DNA of 44,040 bases from Comamonadaceae bacterium. GTDB taxonomy: Bacteria; Pseudomonadota; Gammaproteobacteria; Burkholderiales; Burkholderiaceae_C. Both the position numbers and the translations under genes were made by a program. Each line of letters begins with the position of its first letter. The stretch's first letter is position 1. The notes under the pieces are model-generated. The model worked only from the letters and a program-made list of their open reading frames with translations. It did not search any database and was not told the origin of the DNA. Of the stretch, positions 32,926-42,286 are shown piece by piece. The DNA is taken from assembly GCA_947449895.1 (NCBI GenBank), contig CANFSO010000006.1:1-44040 (forward strand), read 5' to 3'.

Positions 32926-33588
32926 ATGTCACTCGAAGTCATTGAAGCTCAAACCGGTGAAAACCCGGTCGCCACTGTGTTAATCCTGCACGGATTGGGT
33001 GCTAACGGGCGCGATTTTTTGCCGATTGCCGAGCAGTTTGACCTGACATCTGTGGGGCCGATCCGCTTTATATTTCCCAACGCACCGGTGATGCCTGTGA
33101 CCATCAACGGCGGTTATCAAATGCCGGCTTGGTACGACATTCTGGGCGCCGACCTGACGCAGCGCCAAGACGAGGCGGGCATGCGACATTCGCAGCTGGC
33201 GATTGACGCACTGATTGAACGCGAGAAGTCGCGGGGCATGGCCTCTCATCGGATCGTGCTGGCCGGTTTTTCGCAGGGCTGCGCCATGGCGCTCATGACC
33301 GGTCTGCGCCACCGTGACCGTTTGGCCGGCATCATCGCCATGTCGGGCTACCTGCCACTGGCCGACAAGACGCCTGCCGAGCGCAGCGCCGCCAACCAAG
33401 ACGTGCCAATCTTCATGGCGCACGGCAACCGTGACCCGGTGGTGATCTTGCCGCGCGCGACCGCCTCGCGAGACCATTTGGAGTCGTTAGGTTACGCGGT
33501 CGATTGGCATGAGTACCAGATGGAGCACTCGGTCTGCCAGGAAGAAATTGCCGATATGGAAAACTGGCTGAAGCGCGTACTGGCCTGA
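32926..33588 (+). CDS. Alpha/beta-hydrolase, carboxylesterase/phospholipase family
   Basis: A 220-residue cytoplasmic serine hydrolase of the family that includes carboxylesterase II and acyl-protein thioesterases. Visible are the oxyanion motif LHGLGANGRDF (residues 21-31), the nucleophile elbow GFSQG with Ser116, Asp170 in GNRDPVV and His201 in MEHSVC. These complete a catalytic triad. The ATG at 32926 has AGGTTT upstream and begins the first beta strand; an upstream TTG in frame at 32881 adds 15 residues of no clear value. The natural substrate is unknown. It stands alone, 104 bases before gshA. Confidence 0.92.
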   Translation: MSLEVIEAQTGENPVATVLILHGLGANGRDFLPIAEQFDLTSVGPIRFIFPNAPVMPVTINGGYQMPAWYDILGADLTQRQDEAGMRHSQLAIDALIEREKSRGMASHRIVLAGFSQGCAMALMTGLRHRDRLAGIIAMSGYLPLADKTPAERSAANQDVPIFMAHGNRDPVVILPRATASRDHLESLGYAVDWHEYQMEHSVCQEEIADMENWLKRVLA

Positions 33589-33616
33589 AGTCAGCCCACG
33601 GATGAACATGCGTTTT

Positions 33617-33630
33617 TTGCTGGCCAGCAA
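33617..33630. promoter_or_regulatory. 14-bp perfect palindrome upstream of gshA
   Basis: TTGCTGGCCAGCAA is a perfect palindrome with a further GGCCAG six bases on (33635-33640). It sits about 65 bases before the gshA start and 29 bases past the esterase stop. There is no T-run on either side in the direction of transcription, so an operator is likelier than a terminator. No regulator can be named. Confidence 0.25.
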
Positions 33631-33692
33631 GATTGGCCAGCCTGTGATAGCGTGCACTCAATCCAAAAATAAGAATCTGAGGAACCTAAAAT

Positions 33693-35267
33693 ATGACCCA
33701 GTTGCAGGCTACGGCCGGACAGCTTTCGGATACTTTGCTGAAAGACCTGACACCCGACCGACTCAAAGGCATGGGCCGCGGTATTGAGAAAGAAAGCCTG
33801 CGCTCGCAAGCCAGTGGTGCGTTGGCGCTGACGCCGCACCCTGCGGCGCTCGGCTCGGCCCTGACGCATCCACACATCACCACTGACTTCAGTGAGTCGC
33901 AGCTTGAGCTGGTCACTGGGGTACATCTTGACGCCACCGGCGCGCTGGCCGAGTTGACCGAAATGCATCAGTTCACCTACCGTGAGCTGCAAAAAGCGGG
34001 CGACGAGATGCTCTGGGTGTCGAGCATGCCTTGCGGCCTGCCGACCGACGAAACCATTCCCATCGCGCGCTTTGGCTCGTCCAATGTAGGCCGTGCCAAA
34101 AGTATTTACCGAATGGGCTTGAGCCACCGCTACGGCCGTCGCATGCAGACGATTTCAGGCATTCACTACAACTGGTCATTGCCTGGCGTGTCGAGCGAAG
34201 CGTATTTTGGTTTGATCCGTAATTTCCGGCGCCATGCTTTTTTGCTCCTGTACCTGTTTGGTGCTTCGCCAGCGGTGTGCTCCAGTTTTGTGGCTGGACG
34301 CCAGCATGAGCTGCAAAAGCTTTCTGACAGCACCATGTACATGCCGCATGGCACGTCGCTGCGCATGGGCCGGCTGGGCTATCAGAGCGATGCACAGGCT
34401 TCGCTGGCAGTCAGTTACAACAGTTTGGAAGGTTATGCCGCGTCTTTGGCGGATGCGCTGACCCGGCCTTACCCGGCGTATGAAGGCGTGGGCATTCGCA
34501 ACCCGGGCGGTGACTACAACCAGCTGGGCGACACCTTGCTGCAAATTGAAAATGAGTTCTACGGCACGATCCGCCCGAAGCGCGTGATCTTCCCGGGCGA
34601 GCGGCCTTTGCATGCGCTGCGTGAGCGCGGCGTTGAATACATTGAAGTGCGCTTGATGGATCTCGACCCCTTCGTGCCAGTCGGCATCAAGGCCGAGACC
34701 ATGGACTTTCTGGACGTGTTTTTGCTGCACTGCTTGCAGACCGAAAGTCCGCCAGATTCACCCGTCGAAATTGCTGAACTGGCGCGCAACCAGCACCGTA
34801 CTGCGGCGCGTGGGCGTGAGCCTGGTTTGCAACTTGAACGCAACGGCCAAGAGGTCAGCTTGACGACTTGGGGTGCTGAGTTGTTGGCCGCTTGCGCACC
34901 CCTGGCTGCGACGCTGGACGCCACACACGACACCGACCGCTACAGCCGTTCGCTGGCTGCTGCCAGCGCTGCGTTGCAGCAACCTGAAACCTTGCCGTCA
35001 GCCCGCGTGTTGAAAGCCATGCAGGGCTTTGACAATTCCTTCGTGCAGTTTGTGCGCGCCCAATCCGTCAAGACGCAGGCCTTGCTGCTGGGCATGCCGT
35101 GGTCGGCTGAGCAACAAGCCCGCTTGCTGCAAATGAGCGCTCAGTCTGTCGCAGATCAAAAGAAAATAGAAGCGGCTGACACCATGCCGTTTGAGAATTA
35201 CCGCCAGCAGTATTTGTCAGCCGCACGGCTGGACAAGCCGGTGCGCGCACTGGCTGCGGTTGGCTGA
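33693..35267 (+). CDS. gshA: Glutamate-cysteine ligase (gamma-glutamylcysteine synthetase)
   Basis: A 524-residue enzyme, close to the length of E. coli GshA. It catalyses ATP-dependent joining of glutamate and cysteine, the first step of glutathione synthesis, in the cytoplasm. Family landmarks are MGRGIEKESLR (about residues 27-37), ITTDFSESQLELVTG (about 62-76), SGIHYNWSLP (about 154), PHGTSLRMGRLGYQSDAQ (about 218) and EVRLMDLDPF (about 322). GAGGAACC lies upstream of the ATG. The last 8 bases overlap the likely start of the DTW-domain gene. Confidence 0.96.
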   Translation: MTQLQATAGQLSDTLLKDLTPDRLKGMGRGIEKESLRSQASGALALTPHPAALGSALTHPHITTDFSESQLELVTGVHLDATGALAELTEMHQFTYRELQKAGDEMLWVSSMPCGLPTDETIPIARFGSSNVGRAKSIYRMGLSHRYGRRMQTISGIHYNWSLPGVSSEAYFGLIRNFRRHAFLLLYLFGASPAVCSSFVAGRQHELQKLSDSTMYMPHGTSLRMGRLGYQSDAQASLAVSYNSLEGYAASLADALTRPYPAYEGVGIRNPGGDYNQLGDTLLQIENEFYGTIRPKRVIFPGERPLHALRERGVEYIEVRLMDLDPFVPVGIKAETMDFLDVFLLHCLQTESPPDSPVEIAELARNQHRTAARGREPGLQLERNGQEVSLTTWGAELLAACAPLAATLDATHDTDRYSRSLAAASAALQQPETLPSARVLKAMQGFDNSFVQFVRAQSVKTQALLLGMPWSAEQQARLLQMSAQSVADQKKIEAADTMPFENYRQQYLSAARLDKPVRALAAVG

Positions 35268-35994
35268 GATCAAAGCCACGCACGCCGTAGCCCGCCTGCG
35301 CACCGCCCGCATCGCGCGCAGCTCCAAGCCCTTTCTCGCGCGCGGCGGTTCTCGTTTGGCGCATTGCGAAGGTTGCCGCCTCGTGATGTCTCATTGCCTG
35401 TGCGCTTTGCGCCCGGCCGTGCCGACGCAGGCCGGCGTGTGCTTGATCATGTGCGACATCGAGCCGCTGAAACCCAGCAACACGGGCTGGCTGATTGCCG
35501 ACGTGGTGGCCGATACAGCCGCCTTTGGCTGGGCGCGCACCGACGTTGACCCTGCGCTGCTGGCCATGCTGGCTGACCCGCAATGGCAGCCGTACTTGGT
35601 TTTTCCTGGGGAGTTTGTTGCGGCGGAGCGTGTGGTGACTGACGTGTCGATGCAAGCCGGCAAGCGGCCGCTGTTTGTGTTGCTAGACGCGACGTGGCCC
35701 GAAGCGCGCAAGATGTTTCGCAAGAGTCCTTATCTAGATCACTTGCCGGTGCTCAGTTTGCAGCCTGAACAACTCTCACGCTACCGCCTGCGCCGCTCCA
35801 AACGTGAGGACCATTTCTGCACCTCCGAGGTGGCCGCGCTGTGCATGGAACTGGCTGGTGAGCCCCACGCAGCGCAAACGCTCGAGGCGTATTTGGATGT
35901 GTTCACCACCCATTATTTGCAGGCCAAGCAACAGATGCCCATCGACTTGGAAGACGAAGTGCATCTGCGCTTGCAAGGCTTGCGTGAGCCTTGA
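35260..35994 (+). CDS. DTW-domain protein, probable tRNA-uridine aminocarboxypropyltransferase
   Basis: About 244 residues with the DTW domain: a Cys cluster near the N-terminus (HCEGCRLVMSHCLC), EPLKPSNTGWLI, and the signature Asp-Ala-Thr-Trp in FVLLDATWPEARKM, followed by LSRYRLRRSKREDHFCTSE. E. coli TapT and related DTW proteins modify a uridine in tRNA to acp3U using S-adenosylmethionine. There is no ATG in a sensible place: the frame is open from TTG at 35191, and TTG at 35260 overlaps the gshA stop by 8 bases, which I prefer as translational coupling. The start is therefore uncertain, while the domain assignment is solid. Confidence 0.85.
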   Translation: MAEIKATHAVARLRTARIARSSKPFLARGGSRLAHCEGCRLVMSHCLCALRPAVPTQAGVCLIMCDIEPLKPSNTGWLIADVVADTAAFGWARTDVDPALLAMLADPQWQPYLVFPGEFVAAERVVTDVSMQAGKRPLFVLLDATWPEARKMFRKSPYLDHLPVLSLQPEQLSRYRLRRSKREDHFCTSEVAALCMELAGEPHAAQTLEAYLDVFTTHYLQAKQQMPIDLEDEVHLRLQGLREP

Positions 35995-36014
35995 TTGCGG
36001 GCGCTTAAACCTGC

Positions 36015-38318
36015 TTAAGCGACGGTGAGTTGCTCACCAATCGGCAGTCGGCGGATGCGCTTGCCGGTGGCTGCAAAGATCGCATTGCACAGTGCCGGGG
36101 CGATCGGCGGCAAACCGGGTTCACCGACACCGCCGGGGGCGACGCTGTAGTCTGCAGGCGCAAAGTGAACACGAATTTCCCGGGGTGCTTCGTTGTGGCG
36201 CAGCATCGCGTGGTCATTGAAGTTGCCTTGCACGACTTTGCCGTCCTTGAACGTGATTTCCGCATGCTTGGTCAAGCCCAGCCCCATGATGACGGCGCCT
36301 TCGAGTTGCGACCGGATGCGCTCGGGATTGACCTGCGGGCCACAGTCCACCGCCGAGTCGACAGCGATGACACGCAGGGCTCCCTTGGCGTCCACTTCGA
36401 CCTCCACCACCGTGGCAACGTAGCTCATGAAAGAGTAAGCGACGGCAATGCCCAGTCCGCGTCCTTTTGGCAACTTGCGGCCCCATTTGGCGCCTGCAGC
36501 AGCCATCCGAACCACCCGCGCCATGCGGCCGGTGTCGATCGGGTAGAGCTCGGGTGACTCGCCATAGTTGGTTTGATCCGACAGGGTGCGTGGGTCAATT
36601 TTGCGGGCTGGCCCGATCAACTCAAGCAGGTAATCTTTCGGGTCGCGCTTGGCCTCAGCTGCCAATTCGCTGACGAAGCTTTGCACGGCAAAGGCGTGCG
36701 GGATGTTGTAGACCGAGCGAAACCAGCCGATGCGTGTGTGGGCCTCTGCGACTGGTGTTTCGATGCGGACATTGGGAATTTGAAACGGCACGTTGATCGC
36801 CGTCATGCCCATCTCGAACGGCTGCAGCGTGTTGGAACCCAGCACAAAGGTCGAGCTGATCGACGGAGCGGCTGAGCGGTGCAGCCAGGCGGTGGGTTTG
36901 CCCTTGGCGTCGAGCGCGCTTTCCATGTGTTCTACGGCCACCGTGTGGAAGTAGTCGTGGTGGATGTCGTCCTCACGCGTCCATTGCAGCTTGACCGGTG
37001 TGCCGCCCATGGCTTGGGAGACTAGGGCCGCTTCAGCGATGAAGTCGAATTTCGACTTGCGCCCGAAGCCGCCACCCAGCAACGTCACGTTCAAAGTGAC
37101 TTGCTCTGGTTTGAGTCCTAGGGTCTTCGCCACAAAATCTCGTGCGCCCTGCGGTGCTTGTGTGGGCGCCCAGATCTCGCAGTGCTTGTCAACAATGCGG
37201 ACGGTCGCCACCGGCGGCTCCATCGTGGCATGGGCCACGTGGGGCAGGTAGTACTCGGCCTGCACGCGGCGTGTGGCTTTGGCCAATGCGGCGGACACGT
37301 CGCCGTCATTGCGCATCGCCTTGGCAGGCATGCGGGCGGCGGCTTCTAGCGTGGCTTTGTAGGCCACTGAGTCATAACTGGCGTGCGGGCCGTCTTCCCA
37401 TTCAAGCACCAAAGCCTCGCGTCCCTTGATGGCGGACCAAGTGTTGTTGGCAACCACCGCGACACCGCCCAGTGGGTGGTGGTTGGCCGGCAGCGACGTG
37501 CTTTTGAGTTCGATCACGCGGAGCACGCCCGGCACTTTCAAGGCCTTGGCAGCATCAAAGCGCTTGAGCTTGCCGCCCAGTACGGGCGGGCGGGCCACCA
37601 CGGCGTAGACCATGCCTTCAAGACGAATGTCGGTGCCGTAAACGGCACGGCCGCGCACAATGTCGGCGCCGTCGATCGAAGGGGTGTTGCCTTTGCCGAT
37701 GTAGCGAAACTGCGCCGGTGTTTTCAACTTCAGGTTGGCACGGGCAGGTACGGGCAGTGCGGCGGCTGCCACAGCGACCTCGCCAAAGCCGATCTTGCGA
37801 CCACTTGGCAGGTGCACCAGTTCATGGTTGCGTGCCTGCACTTCGCTCGCAGGCACTTTCCAGCGCGCGGCTGCAGCGGCCTCTAACATGGCGCGTGCAG
37901 CGGCACCGACGCGGCGCAGCGGCTCCATCGAGTGGCGCAGACTGCGCGAGCCGTCGGTGTTCTGGCTGCCGTAGCGGGCCTCGTCGCCCAAGGCTTGCAC
38001 CACCTTGACGCGGGTCAGGTCGGCTTCGAGTTCATCTGCCACCACCATGGTGAAACTGGTGCGCACGCCTTGGCCCATCTCAGACCGATGGCAGACCACG
38101 GAGACCACGCCGGCCGCGTCAATCGAGACAAACACCAGCGGATCGTCCACCAAGCCGCCGGGCATGCCGGCGCCACCGTACTTGACTTCCTTGGCTGCTG
38201 CGGCCGTTTGCGCGAAGACGTTGCCGGCGTTGCCCACGGCCAAGATCAAACCACCAGCACCCATGCTTTTGAGCCAGGTGCGGCGTGCTGTGTTGTCGAG
38301 GTTGAGAACCTTGCTCAT
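36015..38318 (-). CDS. Molybdenum hydroxylase large subunit, IorB-like (xanthine dehydrogenase family)
   Basis: About 767 residues. The N-terminus has a twin-arginine-type signal ([18 protein letters not shown], about residues 12-29), so export of the folded complex is likely. The molybdopterin domains carry [34 protein letters not shown] and, near the C-terminus, [13 protein letters not shown], whose Glu is the expected catalytic residue. Relatives include isoquinoline 1-oxidoreductase and periplasmic aldehyde or membrane-bound alcohol dehydrogenase complexes; the substrate cannot be told. The start at 38318 overlaps the small subunit stop by ATGA and directly begins the signal. No cytochrome c subunit or maturation gene is adjacent. 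Confidence 0.9.
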   Translation of the reverse strand: MSKVLNLDNTARRTWLKSMGAGGLILAVGNAGNVFAQTAAAAKEVKYGGAGMPGGLVDDPLVFVSIDAAGVVSVVCHRSEMGQGVRTSFTMVVADELEADLTRVKVVQALGDEARYGSQNTDGSRSLRHSMEPLRRVGAAARAMLEAAAAARWKVPASEVQARNHELVHLPSGRKIGFGEVAVAAAALPVPARANLKLKTPAQFRYIGKGNTPSIDGADIVRGRAVYGTDIRLEGMVYAVVARPPVLGGKLKRFDAAKALKVPGVLRVIELKSTSLPANHHPLGGVAVVANNTWSAIKGREALVLEWEDGPHASYDSVAYKATLEAAARMPAKAMRNDGDVSAALAKATRRVQAEYYLPHVAHATMEPPVATVRIVDKHCEIWAPTQAPQGARDFVAKTLGLKPEQVTLNVTLLGGGFGRKSKFDFIAEAALVSQAMGGTPVKLQWTREDDIHHDYFHTVAVEHMESALDAKGKPTAWLHRSAAPSISSTFVLGSNTLQPFEMGMTAINVPFQIPNVRIETPVAEAHTRIGWFRSVYNIPHAFAVQSFVSELAAEAKRDPKDYLLELIGPARKIDPRTLSDQTNYGESPELYPIDTGRMARVVRMAAAGAKWGRKLPKGRGLGIAVAYSFMSYVATVVEVEVDAKGALRVIAVDSAVDCGPQVNPERIRSQLEGAVIMGLGLTKHAEITFKDGKVVQGNFNDHAMLRHNEAPREIRVHFAPADYSVAPGGVGEPGLPPIAPALCNAIFAATGKRIRRLPIGEQLTVA

Positions 38319-38782
38319 GACTTGGCTCCCAACTGGGCCGAGACCTGCTTGATGGCCGTGCGGATGCGGGTGTAGGTACCGCAGCGGCAAATATTGCCAC
38401 TCATCGCCTCGTCAATATCACTGTCCGTGGGTTTTGGGTTGCTTTTGAGCAGGGCCACCGCCGACATCACTTGCCCGCCTTGGCAATAGCCGCATTGCGG
38501 CACGTTGGCCGCCATCCACGCGGTCTGCACGGCGGCGCCCAGCGTGTCCGACTCCAAGTGTTCAATGGTGGTGATGGATTGGCCAACCGCGGCAGATACC
38601 GGCAGAACGCAGGAGCGCACTGCTTCGCCGCCCATGTGCACGGTGCAGGCGCCGCAGAGCCCGGCACCGCAGCCAAATTTGGTGCCCATCATGCCGAGCT
38701 CGTCGCGCAGCGCCCAGAGCAGTGGCATGTCGGGGGGGACATCGACATTGACTTGTCGGTTATTGATATCAAGCGTGATCAT
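38315..38782 (-). CDS. [2Fe-2S] subunit of the molybdenum hydroxylase, IorA-like
   Basis: A 155-residue iron-sulfur protein with both clusters of the xanthine dehydrogenase small subunit. The plant-ferredoxin-type site is CGAGLCGAC plus a later Cys in VRSCVLP (residues about 38-61). The helical C-terminal site is CGYCQGGQ and ICRCGTY (residues about 97-135). It passes electrons from the molybdenum centre to an external acceptor. It has no signal of its own, so it would be carried out with the Tat-signal-bearing large subunit. It is first in the two-gene operon, which diverges from the MgtA-like gene. Confidence 0.94.
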   Translation of the reverse strand: MITLDINNRQVNVDVPPDMPLLWALRDELGMMGTKFGCGAGLCGACTVHMGGEAVRSCVLPVSAAVGQSITTIEHLESDTLGAAVQTAWMAANVPQCGYCQGGQVMSAVALLKSNPKPTDSDIDEAMSGNICRCGTYTRIRTAIKQVSAQLGAKS

Positions 38783-38937
38783 GTTTTGGGAGTCCTATCG
38801 GTGAGTCAACTTAAAAGTAGTACTCAGTAGTTAAACACTATAGGGATAACCCTTCTTGAATAACTGGAAATATTGCATTTGAGTTTGCTGAGCATCCGAG
38901 CCCATACGGTTGTTCCAGTCAGCCATCTGTGTTGGCT

Positions 38938-38951
38938 TTGACGCACATCAA
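38938..38951. promoter_or_regulatory. FNR/ANR-like box in the divergent iorA - mgtA control region
   Basis: TTGACGCACATCAA matches the FNR consensus TTGAT-N4-ATCAA at nine of ten defined bases. It lies 96 bases upstream of the P-type ATPase start and 156 bases upstream of the IorA-like start. It suggests oxygen-responsive control of one or both. Activation would fit a start site about 41 bases from its centre. Confidence 0.5.
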
Positions 38952-39046
38952 ACGCCGGTGTCCGTTCTTCGGGAAACATCGTCGACGGCGTGTTGCGTGA
39001 GGTTCTGAATCCTTCAGAGCAGTGGCACGATTGAAAGGATGCCTCC

Positions 39047-41617
39047 ATGTCTGGCGAACCCAATGACATGCAAGCTTATTGGGGTTTGCCCACCGATCAG
39101 CTGCTGGCACAACTGAAAACAGATGCTGGCGGTCTGACTCAGCGCGAAGCGCATCTGCGCTTAAAACGGGATGGGCCGAATGCGCTCAAGGCGATGAAAA
39201 AAGCCACTGTGCTCGGGCTGTTGCTGAGCCAGTTCAAAAGTCCGCTGGTGCTGATTTTGATTGTGGCTTCTTGCATCTCCTTGGTGGCCTCTGAGTGGGT
39301 TGATGCGGGTGTGGTGCTGGCGATCGTCTTGGGCAGCACCTTGCTCGGCTTCACGCAAGAGTACATCGCTGGCAACGCCATTGAAAAGCTGCGCTCACAG
39401 GTCACGGTGCACTCAAAGGTGCTGCGCGGTGGACTGCTGAAGACCGTCCCGTCGCATCAGTTGGTGATGGGGGACATCGTGCTGCTGTCAGCTGGCAGCT
39501 TGGTTCCCGCTGATGCTGTGTTGCTCGAAGCCAAAGACTTTTTCGTCAACCAAGCAGTGCTGACGGGCGAGACCTTTCCGGTTGAGAAAAAGCCGGGTTT
39601 TGTGAACGACAACGCCGGCTTGGCCGAGCGCAGCAACTGCGTTTTCATGGGCACCAGCGTCAACAGCGGTACGGCGCAGGTCTTGGTCGTGCAGACCGGG
39701 AAGGGCAGTATTTTTGGGCAGATTGCAGACAAGCTGGCCTTGCGGCCACAGCTGACAGAGTTCGAGCGTGGCATCCACCGCTTCGGCTACTTGCTGACCC
39801 GCATCATGCTGGCGATGGTCGTCGGCGTGGTGACCATCAATATTTTCATGGACAAACCGCCAGTGGCCTCGTTGCTGTTTGCCTTGGCCTTGGCGGTTGG
39901 CTTGACGCCTGAGTTGTTGCCGGCGATTGTCAGCATCACGCTGTCGCACGGTGCCAAGCGCATGGCCAAGCTGGGCGTGATCGTGCGCCGTCTCAATTCG
40001 ATTGAGAACCTCGGCAGTATGGATGTTCTGTGTACCGACAAGACCGGCACCTTGACGGCTGGCGTGGTGGCGCTGGACGCTGCGGTGGATGTTGCCGGCC
40101 AGCCCAGCGCTGCGGTGCTGCAGCTCGCGGGCCTGAATGCGCATTTCCAGTCCGGCTTGACGAACCCGCTGGATGATGCCGTGCTGGCGGCTGTGAAGCA
40201 GGCTGGACTCAAGCTTGACACAGAGAAAAAAGTGGACGAAATTCCGTATGACTTTGTCCGCAAGTGTTTGTCGGTGGTTGTCGCCCAAGAGGTCCAAGAC
40301 ACTGCTGGTCCGTGTCACCGCACACTGATCACCAAAGGCGCGCTCGACAAAATTCTTGGCCTCTGCACCAGCGTTGAGGGTGATGCGGCGACGCCCCTCA
40401 ATGACGCCCTGCGCGCCGACATAGAAGCGCGTTATGACGCATGGAGTGCACAGGGTTACCGCGTGCTCGGTGTGGCTTGGCGTCACGTGGACGCGCGCAG
40501 CGGCTCCTACACGCGCGCAGACGAATGCGGCTTGTGCTTCGCCGGTTTCTTGCTCTTCATGGACCCACCCAAGGCCGACGTGCGACAAACCATTTTGGAT
40601 TTGGCGCAGCGCGGGGTGGCGCTCAAAATCATCACCGGTGACAACCGCAAAGTGGCGCGGCATGTGGCCGAGGCTGTCAACTTGCCGGTCATCAGCGTGA
40701 TGACTGGCCGCGAGTTGAACGACATGGGCGACGAGGCGCTGATGCATGCGGCCGTGAGCACCACCTTGTTCGCGGAGGTCGACCCGAACCAAAAAGAGCG
40801 CATTATTTTGGCGCTTCAAAAAAGCGGCCATGTGGTGGGCTACATGGGCGACGGCATCAATGACGCGCTGGCGCTGCACGCCGCTGACGTTGGCATCTCC
40901 GTGGACACAGCGGTCGATGTGGCCAAGGACGCGGCGGACTTTTTATTGCTGCGCAAAGATTTGGGCATCTTGCGGCTCGGCATCGACGAAGGGCGCAACA
41001 CCTTTGCCAACACGCTCAAGTACATCCTCACCACCATCAGCGCCAACTTCGGCAACATGTTCAGCATGGCCATCGCGTCCATTTTTTTGCCGTTTCTGCC
41101 GCTGTTGGCGTCGCAAATCTTGTTGAATAATTTCCTGGCAGACATTCCCGCCACCGCGATCGCCAATGACCGGGTTGACCCAGAATGGGTGGCCAAGCCG
41201 CGCCGCTGGGACACGGGTTTTATTCGCGACTACATGGTGCGCTTTGGGCTGATCAGTTCACTGTTTGACATGCTGACTTTTGCCGTGCTGCTGTGGCTGT
41301 TCCGTGCCTCGCCTGAAGAATTCCGCACGGGCTGGTTCTTAGAGTCGCTGTTGACCGAACTGGTGATCGCGCTAGTGGTGCGCACGCGCCGACCGTTCTA
41401 CCGCAGCCGACCCGGCAACCTGCTGCTGGGCAGCAGCGCCTGCGTCATCATGCTGGCCTTGGTGCTGCCGTATCTGCCCTTCAGTTCGATCTTTGGTTTT
41501 GTGCCGTTGCCAGCGCCGCTGGTGCTGGCGATGATTGGGCTGACCGCTGCCTACGTGGTGGTGGTTGAGTTGGCTAAGAAGTCGTTCTATGGGCGCGCGG
41601 AAAATGCCAACCGGTAA
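39047..41617 (+). CDS. mgtA: P-type ATPase of the MgtA (magnesium-import) family
   Basis: An 856-residue cation pump, somewhat shorter than E. coli MgtA. Order of features: N-terminal cation ATPase domain (LTQREAHLRLKRDGPNAL), actuator motif LTGETFPV, the membrane motif VGLTPELLPAIVSITLSHGA, the phosphorylation site Asp331 in CTDKTGTLT, nucleotide domain, GDGINDALAL hinge motif, and a C-terminal helix block. VGLTPELLP and the following KRMAKLGVIVRRL closely follow the type IIIB magnesium pumps. Ion choice beyond that is inference. AAAGGATG precedes the ATG. An FNR-like box upstream suggests control by oxygen rather than, or besides, magnesium. No mgtA leader riboswitch was recognised. Confidence 0.88.
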   Translation: MSGEPNDMQAYWGLPTDQLLAQLKTDAGGLTQREAHLRLKRDGPNALKAMKKATVLGLLLSQFKSPLVLILIVASCISLVASEWVDAGVVLAIVLGSTLLGFTQEYIAGNAIEKLRSQVTVHSKVLRGGLLKTVPSHQLVMGDIVLLSAGSLVPADAVLLEAKDFFVNQAVLTGETFPVEKKPGFVNDNAGLAERSNCVFMGTSVNSGTAQVLVVQTGKGSIFGQIADKLALRPQLTEFERGIHRFGYLLTRIMLAMVVGVVTINIFMDKPPVASLLFALALAVGLTPELLPAIVSITLSHGAKRMAKLGVIVRRLNSIENLGSMDVLCTDKTGTLTAGVVALDAAVDVAGQPSAAVLQLAGLNAHFQSGLTNPLDDAVLAAVKQAGLKLDTEKKVDEIPYDFVRKCLSVVVAQEVQDTAGPCHRTLITKGALDKILGLCTSVEGDAATPLNDALRADIEARYDAWSAQGYRVLGVAWRHVDARSGSYTRADECGLCFAGFLLFMDPPKADVRQTILDLAQRGVALKIITGDNRKVARHVAEAVNLPVISVMTGRELNDMGDEALMHAAVSTTLFAEVDPNQKERIILALQKSGHVVGYMGDGINDALALHAADVGISVDTAVDVAKDAADFLLLRKDLGILRLGIDEGRNTFANTLKYILTTISANFGNMFSMAIASIFLPFLPLLASQILLNNFLADIPATAIANDRVDPEWVAKPRRWDTGFIRDYMVRFGLISSLFDMLTFAVLLWLFRASPEEFRTGWFLESLLTELVIALVVRTRRPFYRSRPGNLLLGSSACVIMLALVLPYLPFSSIFGFVPLPAPLVLAMIGLTAAYVVVVELAKKSFYGRAENANR

Positions 41618-41641
41618 CGCCAGCAGCTAGCCTCAACATGT

Positions 41642-41756
41642 CCGTCACTGCGAGCGAATCCTGGCAGTCCAGGAGCCTGAATTCGCAGTCATGGATGGCC
41701 GCGCTGCGCTCGCCATGACGGAGCGATGGATGGCCTCGCTGCGCTCGTCATGACGG
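41642..41756. repeat. Palindromic intergenic repeat with a duplicated right arm
   Basis: The left arm CCGTCACTGCGAGCG (41642-41656) is the inverted copy, with two mismatches, of CGCTCGCCATGACGG (41707-41721). The right arm unit of 31 bases (41691-41721) is repeated at 41726-41756 with two differences. Such cgtca-tgcgag palindromes occur as dispersed, non-coding elements in many proteobacterial genomes. It lies between the ATPase and CopD-like genes and could fold into a large hairpin that serves as a terminator. Confidence 0.6.
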
Positions 41757-41812
41757 CGTGTCGTCATCGTTTGTTACGATGGCCGGCTACTTTGTAAACC
41801 GAAAGATTGCCC

Positions 41813-42283
41813 ATGATTTATGCCACGCTGAAACTCGCTCACGTCCTCGCCATCATTGTCTGGATTGGCGGCATGGTGTTCGCGCACTTCTTTTTGCGCC
41901 CAGCTGTGATGAGTTTAGAAGTGCCTGAGCGTGTGCGCGTGATGCATGAAGTGTTGCGGCGCTTCTTCAACGCGGTGTCTGTCGCCGTGCTGGTGACGCT
42001 GGCGACCGGACTGTGGATGATTGGCCGCTTTGCTAAACAGGTGGTTCAAAGCGGCGGTAGTTTTTCGATGCCCTTGAGCTGGACACTCATGGCGAGTTTC
42101 GGCATCTTGATGATGCTGATTTTTGCGCACATTCGCTTTGCCTTGTTCAAGCGTTTGAGCCGTGCCGTGCAGGCCACGGACTGGGCCGCCGGTGCAGCTG
42201 CCTTGGCCTCGATCCGCACTTGGGTGGCAGTGAACTTGGGCTTGGGCGTGCTCATTGTGGTCATCGTCACCCTGCTGGTTTAA
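41813..42283 (+). CDS. CopD-like four-helix membrane protein
   Basis: A 156-residue integral membrane protein with four predicted helices. The first, LKLAHVLAIIVWIGGMVFAH, has the His and Trp-Ile-Gly-Gly pattern of the CopD domain (copper-resistance D and related haem or metal proteins). Others lie near residues 55-70, 85-110 and 135-156. Small proteins of this type are common and uncharacterised; a role in copper or haem handling is only suggested by the family. The ATG at 41813 has GAAAG 8 bases upstream; an in-frame TTG two codons earlier is less likely. Confidence 0.8.
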   Translation: MIYATLKLAHVLAIIVWIGGMVFAHFFLRPAVMSLEVPERVRVMHEVLRRFFNAVSVAVLVTLATGLWMIGRFAKQVVQSGGSFSMPLSWTLMASFGILMMLIFAHIRFALFKRLSRAVQATDWAAGAAALASIRTWVAVNLGLGVLIVVIVTLLV

Positions 42284-42286
42284 GCC

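Noticed and set aside
39488-40879. A 463-codon open frame on the minus strand
   Set aside because: It is a shadow of the P-type ATPase gene, favoured by GC-rich codon positions.
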